A stretch of 14,793 bases of DNA from an uncultured Acetatifactor sp. (GTDB taxonomy: Bacteria; Bacillota; Clostridia; Lachnospirales; Lachnospiraceae), in NCBI GenBank assembly GCA_910584435.1, contig CAJUAP010000081.1, positions 1-14,793 on the forward strand, written 5' to 3'. The translations under genes were made by a program, and so were the position numbers. The number at the start of each line of letters is the position of its first letter. Positions within the stretch are counted from its first letter, which is position 1. Positions 8,402 to 14,699 of this stretch are shown one piece after another. The notes below the pieces were generated by a model, which did no database searches, had not been told where the DNA came from, and was given only the letters and a program-made list of their open reading frames with translations.

Positions 8402-8415
8402 TGAACGCGAGTACA
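8402..8415 (+). promoter_or_regulatory. CG-centred operator at the PTS start
   Basis: TGAACGCGAGTACA (flanking bases extend the palindrome to 8401-8416) has a central CG and sits immediately after the predicted start point. It shares the frame TGAACNCGNNTNCA with the site at 8223-8236 and matches a cre consensus less well (about two mismatches). A LacI-family repressor bound here would block the PTS transcript. Confidence 0.5.
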
Positions 8416-8416
8416 T

Positions 8417-8431
8417 TATGAATACTTCATA
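8417..8431. promoter_or_regulatory. Perfect palindrome in the PTS leader
   Basis: TATGAA, spacer TAC, TTCATA (8417-8431), with GTAC sequences on both sides (8411-8414 and 8432-8435 region). It abuts the CG-centred operator and ends 20 nt before the ribosome site AAGGAGG (8451-8457). It may be a second protein site or a small leader hairpin. Confidence 0.3.
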
Positions 8432-8462
8432 GTACATCAAAACAAATTTTAAGGAGGAATTT

Positions 8463-10373
8463 ATGAACTACGATTATGCAAAAATAGCAAAAGAAGTCAT
8501 TCAGGCCGTCGGCGGGTCGGAAAACATCAAGTCCGCCGCCCATTGCGCCACCCGGCTGCGCCTCATTGTCGCAGACCGTTCTCTGGCTGACGATGAAAAA
8601 GTTGGCGAAATTGATGCTGTGAAAGGAACTTTCTTCACAGCCGGACAATATCAGATTATCTTCGGCACCGGCCATGTCAATCGGGTCTACGAGCAGATTA
8701 TCCAGCTTGGCATCGCCGAAACTACTGCAAGCGAAGCGAAAGAAGCAAAAATGGACGGTAAAAACCAAATACAAAAAGCCATCCGGACTTTTGGTGATGT
8801 GTTTGTTCCTGTTATACCCGCCCTCGTGGCCACCGGTCTGTTCCTCGGTTTGAAGGGCGCCTTACTCAATAACAATTTTCTTGCTTTATTCGGTATGACC
8901 AATGCTGATATTCCCCAGACCTTTCAGGTTCTGGTAGATGTACTCTCCGGCACTACTTTTGCTTTCCTGCCTGCTATTGTGTGCTGGTCCACGTTCCGTG
9001 TATTCGGCGGCTCCCCGGTACTTGGTCTGATCCTGGGGCTGATGCTGGTAAACGGCTCCCTGCCAAATGCCTACTCTGTGGCAGACCCTTCCAGCGGCGT
9101 AACACCCCTTATGCTTTTCGGTTTCATTCCCATAGTAGGTTATCAGGGCAGCATCCTGCCGGCTTTTGTGGCCGGGGTAATAGGCAGTAAGCTGGAAAAG
9201 AAACTGCGGAAAACGGTTCCGGCAGTTTTTGACTTTATGATTACGCCTTTTCTGGTACTGTTTGTTATGCTGATTCTTTCCCTGCTGGTCATCGGGCCTC
9301 TCCTGCATGCACTGGAGAATATCCTGCTGGTCATCGTAGAATATGCACTGGAGCTTCCCTTTGGCATCGGCGGTCTGGTAGTAGGCTTCTTCTGGTCTAT
9401 CATCACCCTTACAGGAGTCCATCATATATTCAACATGTTGGAAATCAGCCTGTTGGCCAGCACTGGCTTTAATCCTTTCAATGCCATTTTGTGTATGTGC
9501 GGCTTTTCTTCTGCCGGCGTATGTCTGGCCATCTCCATAAAAGCCAGAAAGAAGGAGATCCGTGCCATTGGTCCCAGTGCAACCGTTTCTGCCCTGCTCG
9601 GTATCGGTGAACCTGCATTGTTTGGTGTCATCCTGCGTTATGGCATAAAACCGTTTCTCCTCAGCTGTTCCATCAATGGCATAGCCGGTATGATCGCCAT
9701 GCTGCTTGGAATGAAGGGGACTGGCAACGGCATAACCACGATTCCGGGGCTGCTGCTGTACATATACTCCCCGTCCCAGTTGATGATGTATGTATTACTT
9801 GCCATCGCTACTTTCGTCATCGCTTTCTGCCTGTGCTGGTTTTTTGCAGTACCCTCAGAGGTTATGGAAATCGACACTCCCAAGGGAGATAAAAAGGAGG
9901 TTCCACCTGCTCCGGCTGCCTTCCCGGATATGCTTGGCGCTGTGGCACAGGGAATTTTCGTCCCCATGGCAGAGATTCCTGATCCAACATTTTCTCAGGG
10001 TGTGCTTGGAATATGCTGCGGCATCGAGCCGGAAATCGGCAAAGTTTTTTCTCCTATGAATGGCACCATCAGCCAGATTGCCGATACCTTACATGCTGTA
10101 GGCATTGAGGCAGATGGTGTAGATCTGCTCATCCATGTGGGTATAGATACTGTAGAAATGAAGGGCGATGGCTTCAAAAGCTACGTGAAAGAAGGGCAGA
10201 CAGTTAAAAAAGGAGATCTCTTGCTGACTATGGATTTGGAAAAAATCAAGGCAGCCGGACATCCGGCTACCATTATGGTAGCAGTTACCAATTCTGATGA
10301 TCTTGCCTCTGTTGAAACTGTAGCTTCCGGTCAACTTAACCCTGGCGACCAGCTGATGTGCCTGAAAGCATAA
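8463..10373 (+). CDS. Sucrose-type PTS transporter, EIIBCA
   Basis: A 636-residue membrane protein with all three enzyme II domains in the order B-C-A. EIIB (about 1-85) has the phosphocysteine in AAHCATRLRL (Cys28). EIIC (about 105-465) is a multi-helix domain with GVHHIFNMLEISLL (318-331) and the GIGEPALFGV signature (380-389), close to GITEPAI(F/Y)GV of the Glc/Scr family. EIIA (about 490-636) carries LLIHVGIDTVEM with phosphohistidine His558. It imports and phosphorylates a disaccharide; the sucrose/trehalose (ScrA/TreB-like) subfamily is the best fit. AAGGAGG lies 5 nt upstream. It is divergent from the alpha-galactosidase operon, has its own terminator, and is followed by the LacI-type gene. 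The EIIA domain makes only HPr and EI necessary from elsewhere. The exact substrate (sucrose, melibiose or raffinose) is not fixed by the sequence. Confidence 0.93.
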   Translation: MNYDYAKIAKEVIQAVGGSENIKSAAHCATRLRLIVADRSLADDEKVGEIDAVKGTFFTAGQYQIIFGTGHVNRVYEQIIQLGIAETTASEAKEAKMDGKNQIQKAIRTFGDVFVPVIPALVATGLFLGLKGALLNNNFLALFGMTNADIPQTFQVLVDVLSGTTFAFLPAIVCWSTFRVFGGSPVLGLILGLMLVNGSLPNAYSVADPSSGVTPLMLFGFIPIVGYQGSILPAFVAGVIGSKLEKKLRKTVPAVFDFMITPFLVLFVMLILSLLVIGPLLHALENILLVIVEYALELPFGIGGLVVGFFWSIITLTGVHHIFNMLEISLLASTGFNPFNAILCMCGFSSAGVCLAISIKARKKEIRAIGPSATVSALLGIGEPALFGVILRYGIKPFLLSCSINGIAGMIAMLLGMKGTGNGITTIPGLLLYIYSPSQLMMYVLLAIATFVIAFCLCWFFAVPSEVMEIDTPKGDKKEVPPAPAAFPDMLGAVAQGIFVPMAEIPDPTFSQGVLGICCGIEPEIGKVFSPMNGTISQIADTLHAVGIEADGVDLLIHVGIDTVEMKGDGFKSYVKEGQTVKKGDLLLTMDLEKIKAAGHPATIMVAVTNSDDLASVETVASGQLNPGDQLMCLKA

Positions 10374-10376
10374 TGA

Positions 10377-10415
10377 TTGAAAGGGCCACCCATCCGGGTG
10401 GCCCTTTCAATTCTT
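10377..10415 (+). terminator. Terminator after the PTS gene
   Basis: TTGAAAGGGCCACCC (10377-10391) pairs perfectly over 15 bp with 10396-10410 around an ATCC loop, followed by a short T-rich run TTCTT. The run also supplies the first T bases of the next -35 box. Confidence 0.85.
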
Positions 10416-10442
10416 GACAACAGCGGTAGTCTGGAATAAAAT
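10414..10442 (+). promoter_or_regulatory. Promoter of the LacI-family regulator
   Basis: TTGACA (10414-10419), a 17-nt spacer and TAAAAT (10437-10442). The box starts 4 nt past the terminator stem. It predicts a leader of about 100 nt. A weak CG-centred sequence at 10515-10528 (9 of 14 against the two operators) could allow autoregulation, but is not convincing. Confidence 0.7.
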
Positions 10443-10546
10443 ATCCCTATATAAAATTACAGGTTTAACGAAATTCAGCGATAGATATTTATCTGGTACA
10501 ATAAAAAACACCTATGATTCCGTGTATGAAGAAAGGAGGGATTGCC

Positions 10547-11554
10547 ATGGTCAGTATGCAGGATATTGCCGACAAAGCAGGTGTCTCCAGAGTGACTGTC
10601 TCCAGAGTTCTCTCTAACCACCCTTCCGTGAAGGCAGAAACACGGCAAAAGGTACTCCACTGGGTCAAGGAACTGGATTATGAACCAAATCTCATTGCTC
10701 AAAGTCTGGCAGGAAACCGGACGAATATCATTGGCCTGCTGGTTCCGGAAATTGCCTACCCCTTTTTCAGCGAAATCATAGAATCTATAGAAAACCAGGC
10801 ATTTTATGAAGGATACAGTGTGATTATCTGCAATACGCACCGCAGTCTGGACAAAGAGAAAAACATTCTCGCCCAACTGCGCCAGCGGAAAGTGGATGGT
10901 GTAATCGCAGTTCCGGTTTCTACGAAGCAAAGCCTGCCCGCTTATCAGCGCCTGCAGGTTCCGGCAGTAATGATCACCAAGAAGATGGAAGGGTTTAGCA
11001 GCGTATATATCTCCCACTATAATGGCGGTCAGCAGATAGCCAGGCATTTTCTGAACATGGGTTTTCAAAAAATAGGATATATCGGTCCTACCAGAGAGTC
11101 TACCTCCGCCCTGAAATATGCAGGCTTTCAGCAGTATTTGTCTGCCAGCCAGATAAATCTGATCGATGTGATCGAATGTCCGGCACCGGAGAATATGAAC
11201 GCCAGTCTGGTCTATAAGCTGGTAAAACAATATGCCGAAAATTCAGGACTGCATTGTGAGGCATATCTGGCTAATGATGATATCACCGCCTGTGAGGCCA
11301 TCACTGCTTTCCGTGAGCTAGGTTATGCAGTTCCACAGGATATTGCCATTGCCGGCTTTGATAACTCCCTGCTGGCGAAGGAAATCAGCCCCAAGCTCAC
11401 TGCCCTGGCTCAGCCTTTGGATGAGATTGGAAAAAAATCCGTGGAAATCCTGCTGGACCAAATAAACAACGACGCAGAACCATGTATGTATGAACTGGAA
11501 TCCCGTATCATTGCCAGAGAATCTACAATCCGCTTTGTGTCCGCCCAACAGTAA
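10547..11554 (+). CDS. LacI-family transcriptional regulator
   Basis: A 335-residue DNA-binding regulator. The N-terminal helix-turn-helix and hinge helix are plain: MQDIADKAGVSRVTVSRVLS (residues 4-23), then the NHPSVKAETRQ segment. The periplasmic-binding-protein-like sensor domain follows from about residue 60 (NIIGLLVPEIAYPFFSEI) to AYLANDDITACEA and IAIAGFDNSLLA near the C-terminus, so the protein is complete. Start 10547 is chosen because AAGGAGG is 7 nt upstream; an in-frame ATG at 10514 has none. It follows the PTS gene in the same direction and is the obvious local regulator of both divergent transcripts through the sites at 8223-8236 and 8402-8415. The inducer would be a sugar or sugar phosphate of the pathway. 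Both the target sites and the inducer are inferred. Confidence 0.93.
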   Translation: MVSMQDIADKAGVSRVTVSRVLSNHPSVKAETRQKVLHWVKELDYEPNLIAQSLAGNRTNIIGLLVPEIAYPFFSEIIESIENQAFYEGYSVIICNTHRSLDKEKNILAQLRQRKVDGVIAVPVSTKQSLPAYQRLQVPAVMITKKMEGFSSVYISHYNGGQQIARHFLNMGFQKIGYIGPTRESTSALKYAGFQQYLSASQINLIDVIECPAPENMNASLVYKLVKQYAENSGLHCEAYLANDDITACEAITAFRELGYAVPQDIAIAGFDNSLLAKEISPKLTALAQPLDEIGKKSVEILLDQINNDAEPCMYELESRIIARESTIRFVSAQQ

Positions 11555-11570
11555 AGAAATCATGAAATCA

Positions 11571-11597
11571 AGCAGGGGAATATTCTTCTCTCCTGCT
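11571..11597 (+). terminator. Hairpin after the LacI gene, weak terminator
   Basis: AGCAGGGGA (11571-11579) pairs with TCTCCTGCT (11589-11597), including one G-U pair, around a 9-nt loop. It begins 16 nt past the stop codon but has no T tract, so it may be an inefficient terminator or only an mRNA 3' structure. Confidence 0.35.
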
Positions 11598-12064
11598 CAC
11601 CACACGAAGCGCATGTCATGTCAGCAACTAATTTTTATCTTCTTCCCTGTGATAAAAAACAACCATAAGCTGCAACAGATTTACCGTCGTTTGATAGCAG
11701 GGGGATTTTTTGAAAATTCAGCGGAGAGCTCCAATTACTTGTCCTGCCATACTGCTTGCAGCCGGCAGCCCTGTCTGTATAGCACTTCAGTCTGCACTTC
11801 TGACGCAAAATAATATGAAAACCTTTGAATCATCAACAAACCGGCTCCGACTCCGCCAAGCTGACTGTCCCCGGCGGTTTGGATGTTCTTGTATATTCTT
11901 TCTTATTCTTAAAGCAGCCATTCTATTCCATCAAATATCAAAATCAGCCGGAGGTCTGACACTCCCATATCCGCTGTAGGTAACCTTTGCGGGCTGCTTA
12001 TTTTTCCATCTATCTGATAAATTAAAAAAAGCCGCAAACTATTATCTATAAATATCATAATAGC
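11598..12064. other. Intergenic stretch, no gene recognised
   Basis: Neither strand has an ORF with a ribosome site or a recognisable family. Short open frames here (for example one beginning near 11710) look random. A 7-bp AT-rich inverted repeat, CTATTAT (12039-12045) and ATAATAG (12057-12063), sits beside the terminator at 12065. The stretch could be decayed coding DNA, but I could not assign it. Confidence 0.4.
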
Positions 12065-12124
12065 AAAAAACAACTATTGATACCCGTTTCCACAGGCGGA
12101 TTCGGATTTCAATAGTTGTTTTTT
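12065..12124. terminator. Bidirectional terminator with long perfect stem
   Basis: AAAAAACAACTATTGA (12065-12080) and TCAATAGTTGTTTTTT (12109-12124) are perfect 16-bp inverted copies around a 28-nt loop. The A and T runs at the outer ends give a T tract in both directions. It serves the minus-strand gene ending at 12129 and can also stop leakage from the LacI side. Confidence 0.75.
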
Positions 12125-12128
12125 ATAT

Positions 12129-12563
12129 TCATAAAAAGCAGCGGATATCAGCGGCAAGTTTTTCTTCGATATTTATCAGCCGTTTCGTAATGTCTTTACT
12201 TTTCTCGTCGGCAGCTTTATACTGGTTCAGATATTTGTTAAGGGATTTTACTCCCATATTACAACCGTCTGTCATTAAATCGGCAATGGTTTCATCCGAT
12301 TCATCCATAACCAGTTTTACATTTGTTTTCATCCACGACATACTTTTTGCCATCAGATTGGGTTCTTTTCCATCATCATGATATTTTTCTAAAAGGATCT
12401 GAATCTCTTCTTTCTGCTTATCATGTTCATCTCTGCAATCCACAAGATATTTCCGAAAGGCTTCGTCGTGCACATAATCCAGAACCTCATCAATAGATGC
12501 AACCCCCATTTTAATACCGGCGTCACATTCTCTCAGCAGCTTTATTGTATCAGACTCAATCAT
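12129..12563 (-). CDS. Small helical ferritin-like protein, function unknown
   Basis: A 144-residue, acidic, wholly helical-looking protein without signal peptide or membrane segment. Segments such as LLRECDAGIKMGVASIDEVL, DCRDEHDKQKEEIQILLEKY, SWMKTNVKLVMDESDETIAD and GCNMGVKSLNKYLNQY suggest a four-helix bundle like the DUF2383/ferritin-like proteins common in Lachnospiraceae. I recall close relatives only as hypothetical proteins. The ATG at 12563 lies 13 nt after GAGGAG, which is long. A five-codon reading frame (ATG 12570, MFND, stop TGA) is better spaced to that site and ends just past the real start, so translation may be coupled. It lies 19 nt downstream of the 36-codon ORF and ends at the terminator at 12065. 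Confidence 0.75.
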   Translation of the reverse strand: MIESDTIKLLRECDAGIKMGVASIDEVLDYVHDEAFRKYLVDCRDEHDKQKEEIQILLEKYHDDGKEPNLMAKSMSWMKTNVKLVMDESDETIADLMTDGCNMGVKSLNKYLNQYKAADEKSKDITKRLINIEEKLAADIRCFL

Positions 12564-12582
12564 TGAACATTTTCAACTCCTC

Positions 12583-12693
12583 TTATTTATGGTTTAAGAA
12601 AATTATTTCCGTTTTTTCAGACATTATTCTGCCGTTTTGTAAAGCAGCCACAGAATATGCCGCCCGCAGAAACGCCTCGCTCACCGGATACAT
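12583..12693 (-). CDS. Small ORF of 36 codons with strong ribosome site
   Basis: ATG 12693 has AAGGAGG (12707-12701) 7 nt upstream, the best ribosome site in this part of the window. The product begins MYPVSEAFLRAAYS and ends IIFLNHK; no family is recognised with confidence, although the opening is faintly like some phage structural proteins. The stop runs directly into the ribosome site of the ferritin-like gene. An intrinsic terminator (12742-12713) ends only 20 nt before the ATG. It may be a leader or small protein under attenuation, or the 5' stub of a gene that has lost its remainder. Confidence 0.4.
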   Translation of the reverse strand: MYPVSEAFLRAAYSVAALQNGRIMSEKTEIIFLNHK

Positions 12694-12712
12694 GAAAACA
12701 CCTCCTTCCACG

Positions 12713-12742
12713 AAAAAAGCACCAGCTCTTTCAGACTGATGC
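12713..12742 (-). terminator. Terminator or attenuator before the 36-codon ORF
   Basis: On the minus strand GCATCAG (12742-12736) pairs with CTGGTGC (12725-12719), with one G-U pair, followed by six T (12718-12713). A second hairpin lies just before it (12783-12775 with 12758-12750, AAGCCGGAA/TTCCGGTTT). It may simply end the nitroreductase transcript. The tandem hairpins before a strong ribosome site also allow an attenuator. Confidence 0.65.
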
Positions 12743-12827
12743 CTTATACAAACCGGAACTATTTACTCTTCCCCTTCCGGCTTCTCCAACCATATATCAG
12801 ATTTTCGACCATCAATTTATAACTCTG

Positions 12828-13487
12828 TTATACCCATACAAAATTCTCTTTTCCCGCGCCAAGCTCAAAGTGGTATTTCACCAGCCCAGTATCAACACCG
12901 GAAAAAATGCCGTTATCACATCTGATCGACACTTTATTCCCCGAACCTGTTATCATAAATGCCTGTTTAGCCAGCGCTGTCGGTGCCAGAAGCGCAGCCT
13001 CGATCCCCTGCCTGAACCATTCAGGCTCATCTCCGCTGTAACTGCCCACCTGCTCCGGTCCCTTGGTCTTATGAGGGGCTCCCTGTGTCTGCCCATACCC
13101 CACAGCCACCACGCCCACTACCCGGTTGCCATGAGATATTTCTGTCATCCGCTTTCTGTTAAATGTACCTCCTACCCACCATGTATTCAACCCCAGCGTC
13201 TGCGCGTACAGCATCAGGCCAGCCCCGCAGTATCCAAGTCTCTCATCCAAATCCGGTGCATCCTTTCCAGCCATGACAAAAAAGTTCCGGACCCCCTTTG
13301 CCAGAACCAGTTTTATGACCGCGTTGAACGCGCTGCTGTCTTCCGTCTTAAGTTCTACAGCCAAGCCATAGGACTGATTCATTTTGTCAATATATCTGTC
13401 CAGTTCCTTCACCGTTTCTGCCGGCAGCGGCCGATCCATATACCTTCGGACCATATGTCTTTGGCGCATAGCCTCCTTGAAATCCAT
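12828..13487 (-). CDS. Nitroreductase-family flavoprotein
   Basis: A 219-residue protein of the FMN-dependent nitroreductase fold. It has RHMVRRYMDRPL (residues 10-21, FMN phosphate contact), GYCGAGLMLYAQTLGLNTWW (about 85-104), GGTFNRKRM, VGVVAVGYGQ and a second LLAPTALAKQAFMI motif (166-179), an arrangement seen in short clostridial nitroreductase-like proteins. The family reduces nitro compounds, quinones or other electrophiles with NAD(P)H. The substrate is unknown. There is no signal peptide. AAGGAGGG precedes ATG 13487, and the stop of the residual MarR frame lies 2 nt upstream, so the two formed an operon in which MarR probably controlled the reductase. With MarR broken, the reductase may be deregulated. 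Confidence 0.88.
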   Translation of the reverse strand: MDFKEAMRQRHMVRRYMDRPLPAETVKELDRYIDKMNQSYGLAVELKTEDSSAFNAVIKLVLAKGVRNFFVMAGKDAPDLDERLGYCGAGLMLYAQTLGLNTWWVGGTFNRKRMTEISHGNRVVGVVAVGYGQTQGAPHKTKGPEQVGSYSGDEPEWFRQGIEAALLAPTALAKQAFMITGSGNKVSIRCDNGIFSGVDTGLVKYHFELGAGKENFVWV

Positions 13488-13489
13488 GT

Positions 13490-13823
13490 TTATCCCTCCT
13501 TCAGATTCTGATTGATATTCTTGATCAGGCCGACCATAAATGAAACCGTCTCCTCAATCTCCTGTTGTTTCTGCACATCCAGCATATCCCCCGCAGCCTC
13601 GATGTATTCCTTTCTCTTCCATATTTTTCAATATACGGGTTATTGCAGCCCTGTCCACAAGAAATTCCTTTGCAAGCTCATCCTGCATAATGCCGTCATT
13701 TTGATACAGATACCCAATATACATAAATTCCGTGGCATTGAGTTCTGTACCGGCAAGCTCACGGTTTAAAAAAATATTAAACTGACGGTTTAAGATACCA
13801 ATGCTCTTTCCAATCGAATACAT
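13490..13823 (-). pseudogene. MarR-family regulator, internal deletion and frameshift
   Basis: ATG 13823 follows AGGAGAGG. The first frame gives a MarR N-terminus with the winged-helix recognition region: LNATEFMYIGYLYQNDGI, LAKEFLVDRAAITRIL and KNMEEKGI (to residue about 73). It then leaves the family and stops at 13554. Another frame reads EYIEAAGDMLDVQKQQ, then EIEETVSFMVGLIKNINQN and a stop at 13490, which is a plausible C-terminal dimerisation helix. Together about 110 residues remain, against roughly 140-150 for the family, so the wing region has been lost along with the frame. The join lies near 13602-13612. The ancestral protein would have repressed the adjacent nitroreductase operon; the present gene is very likely inactive. 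Confidence 0.75.
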
Positions 13824-13836
13824 AATACCTCTCCTG

Positions 13837-14241
13837 TTACAGATTATCTTCTATCCAGTCAAACAGCCTCTCCGCCGCCGATGCGTAGCATCCCATCTGC
13901 GTATGCGTCTGCCCCATAGTCTCATCATCAAAAAGCATATTTTTGAGAAGATTATGATATTCTCGAAATTCCTTATTACTAATCTCTGAAAAAGCTTTCA
14001 TTACTCTTTTAGTAATTTTCTGCAAACATTTACTAAAATTATCACCATTATTTCTACAATATTTTCTAACAAATTCTTTATCCTCTAAATCTTCAAGTTT
14101 TCCAATAATAGTTTCTTTTTTCTTTTCAAATATTATCTGTCTTTCTTCGTCCACATCAGTTCTTTCCATTCCCTCAACAATCTGCATCGTTTTAAGAAAC
14201 TTATTCGTTGTGGAAATTCCAACATTATCATCAAGTAACAC
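13837..14241 (-). CDS. AT-rich helical ORF, unknown, damaged start
   Basis: As an ORF it gives 134 residues from a GTG that has no ribosome site. The frame stays open upstream to a TGA at 14307-14305. An ATG at 14312, just after a good promoter, would join this frame if one copy of an 11-bp repeat (CTTGAATTTGG, then CTTGAATTCTG) were absent, giving an opening MLEFCSLIKSKELAFEAYKQ. The protein is charged and helical (ERTDVDEERQIIFEKKKET, KLEDLEDKEFVRKYCRNN). The DNA up to about 13925 is AT-rich, whereas the last 25-30 codons (THTQMGCYASAAERLFDWIE) are GC-richer, like the neighbours. It may be a chimera of a foreign gene and a resident 3' end. No family is recognised. It ends 13 nt before the MarR start. 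Confidence 0.45.
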   Translation of the reverse strand: MLLDDNVGISTTNKFLKTMQIVEGMERTDVDEERQIIFEKKKETIIGKLEDLEDKEFVRKYCRNNGDNFSKCLQKITKRVMKAFSEISNKEFREYHNLLKNMLFDDETMGQTHTQMGCYASAAERLFDWIEDNL

Positions 14242-14323
14242 CTGCTTATAAGCTTCAAAAGCTAATTCTTTGCTCTTTATTAAAGAACAGAATTCAAGCC
14301 AAATTCAAGCATCTTTCGCAATC

Positions 14324-14352
14324 ATTATAATATAAATCCATTTTTTCATCAA
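14324..14352 (-). promoter_or_regulatory. Promoter before the AT-rich ORF and MarR/nitroreductase genes
   Basis: On the minus strand TTGATG (14352-14347), a 17-nt spacer and TATAAT (14329-14324). The start point near 14317 is only about 5 nt before ATG 14312, so that ORF would be nearly leaderless. It is the only good promoter seen for the 13837-12828 gene group. Confidence 0.65.
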
Positions 14353-14491
14353 CCAGCACCCCATCTCACCTTCTAATAAAATATGGCAACCTCCCCCCAG
14401 GCCATTTGAAGAAAATCTCGAAAATCCCCCAAATCGGCACTCAAAATACGGTAATTTACGATAAGTTATGAACCTCTTCCTAGAACACAAA

Positions 14492-14532
14492 AACCCCTGA
14501 AAATTCCCATCCTATGGGAATTTTCAGGGGTT
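14492..14532 (-). terminator. Strong terminator with 19-bp perfect stem
   Basis: 14492-14510 (AACCCCTGAAAATTCCCAT) pairs perfectly with 14514-14532 around a 3-nt loop. The T run follows on the minus strand (GGGGTTTTTGTG), so it ends transcripts entering from the right, including the gene remnant at 14557. Confidence 0.85.
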
Positions 14533-14556
14533 CGTGAATCCATTTCATTCAGAAAT

Positions 14557-14699
14557 TTACTGATTCATCTGCTTTGCGAACTTTCCCTTTTCCTTATCCC
14601 GGTCACATATCCCTGGAACTATGTATTTTACTGGCTTTGCAGTGATTTTTGACTGTTCTAAGGCCAGCGGCTTTTCAACCGTATCCCCCAAATTTTATT
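14557..14699 (-). pseudogene. 3' end of an unrecognised gene
   Basis: The minus-strand frame ending at TAA 14559-14557 reads DTVEKPLALEQSKIT, then AKPVKYIVPGICDRD and KEKGKFAKQMNQ. It looks coding (charged, well-balanced composition, no start codon) and stops 24 nt before a strong terminator. Upstream, an in-frame stop and the change to AT-rich DNA near 14700 cut it off. The family is not recognised. Confidence 0.35.

Noticed and set aside
8886..9425. A 179-codon minus-strand ORF inside the PTS gene
   Set aside because: It is antisense to the EIIC domain, rich in Gln/Tyr/His, with no ribosome site.
10475..11230. A 251-codon minus-strand ORF inside the LacI gene
   Set aside because: Shadow of the regulator gene; no recognisable motif, while the plus-strand frame is a complete LacI-family protein.
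11710..11979. An 89-codon plus-strand ORF after the LacI gene
   Set aside because: No ribosome site, no family, Cys/Arg/Ser-rich product; I also read the minus strand here and found only stop-interrupted frames.
14305..14490. A 61-codon minus-strand ORF before the AT-rich gene
   Set aside because: It lacks a ribosome site, overlaps the promoter at 14324-14352 and has an unnatural composition, although it shares the frame of the ORF downstream.
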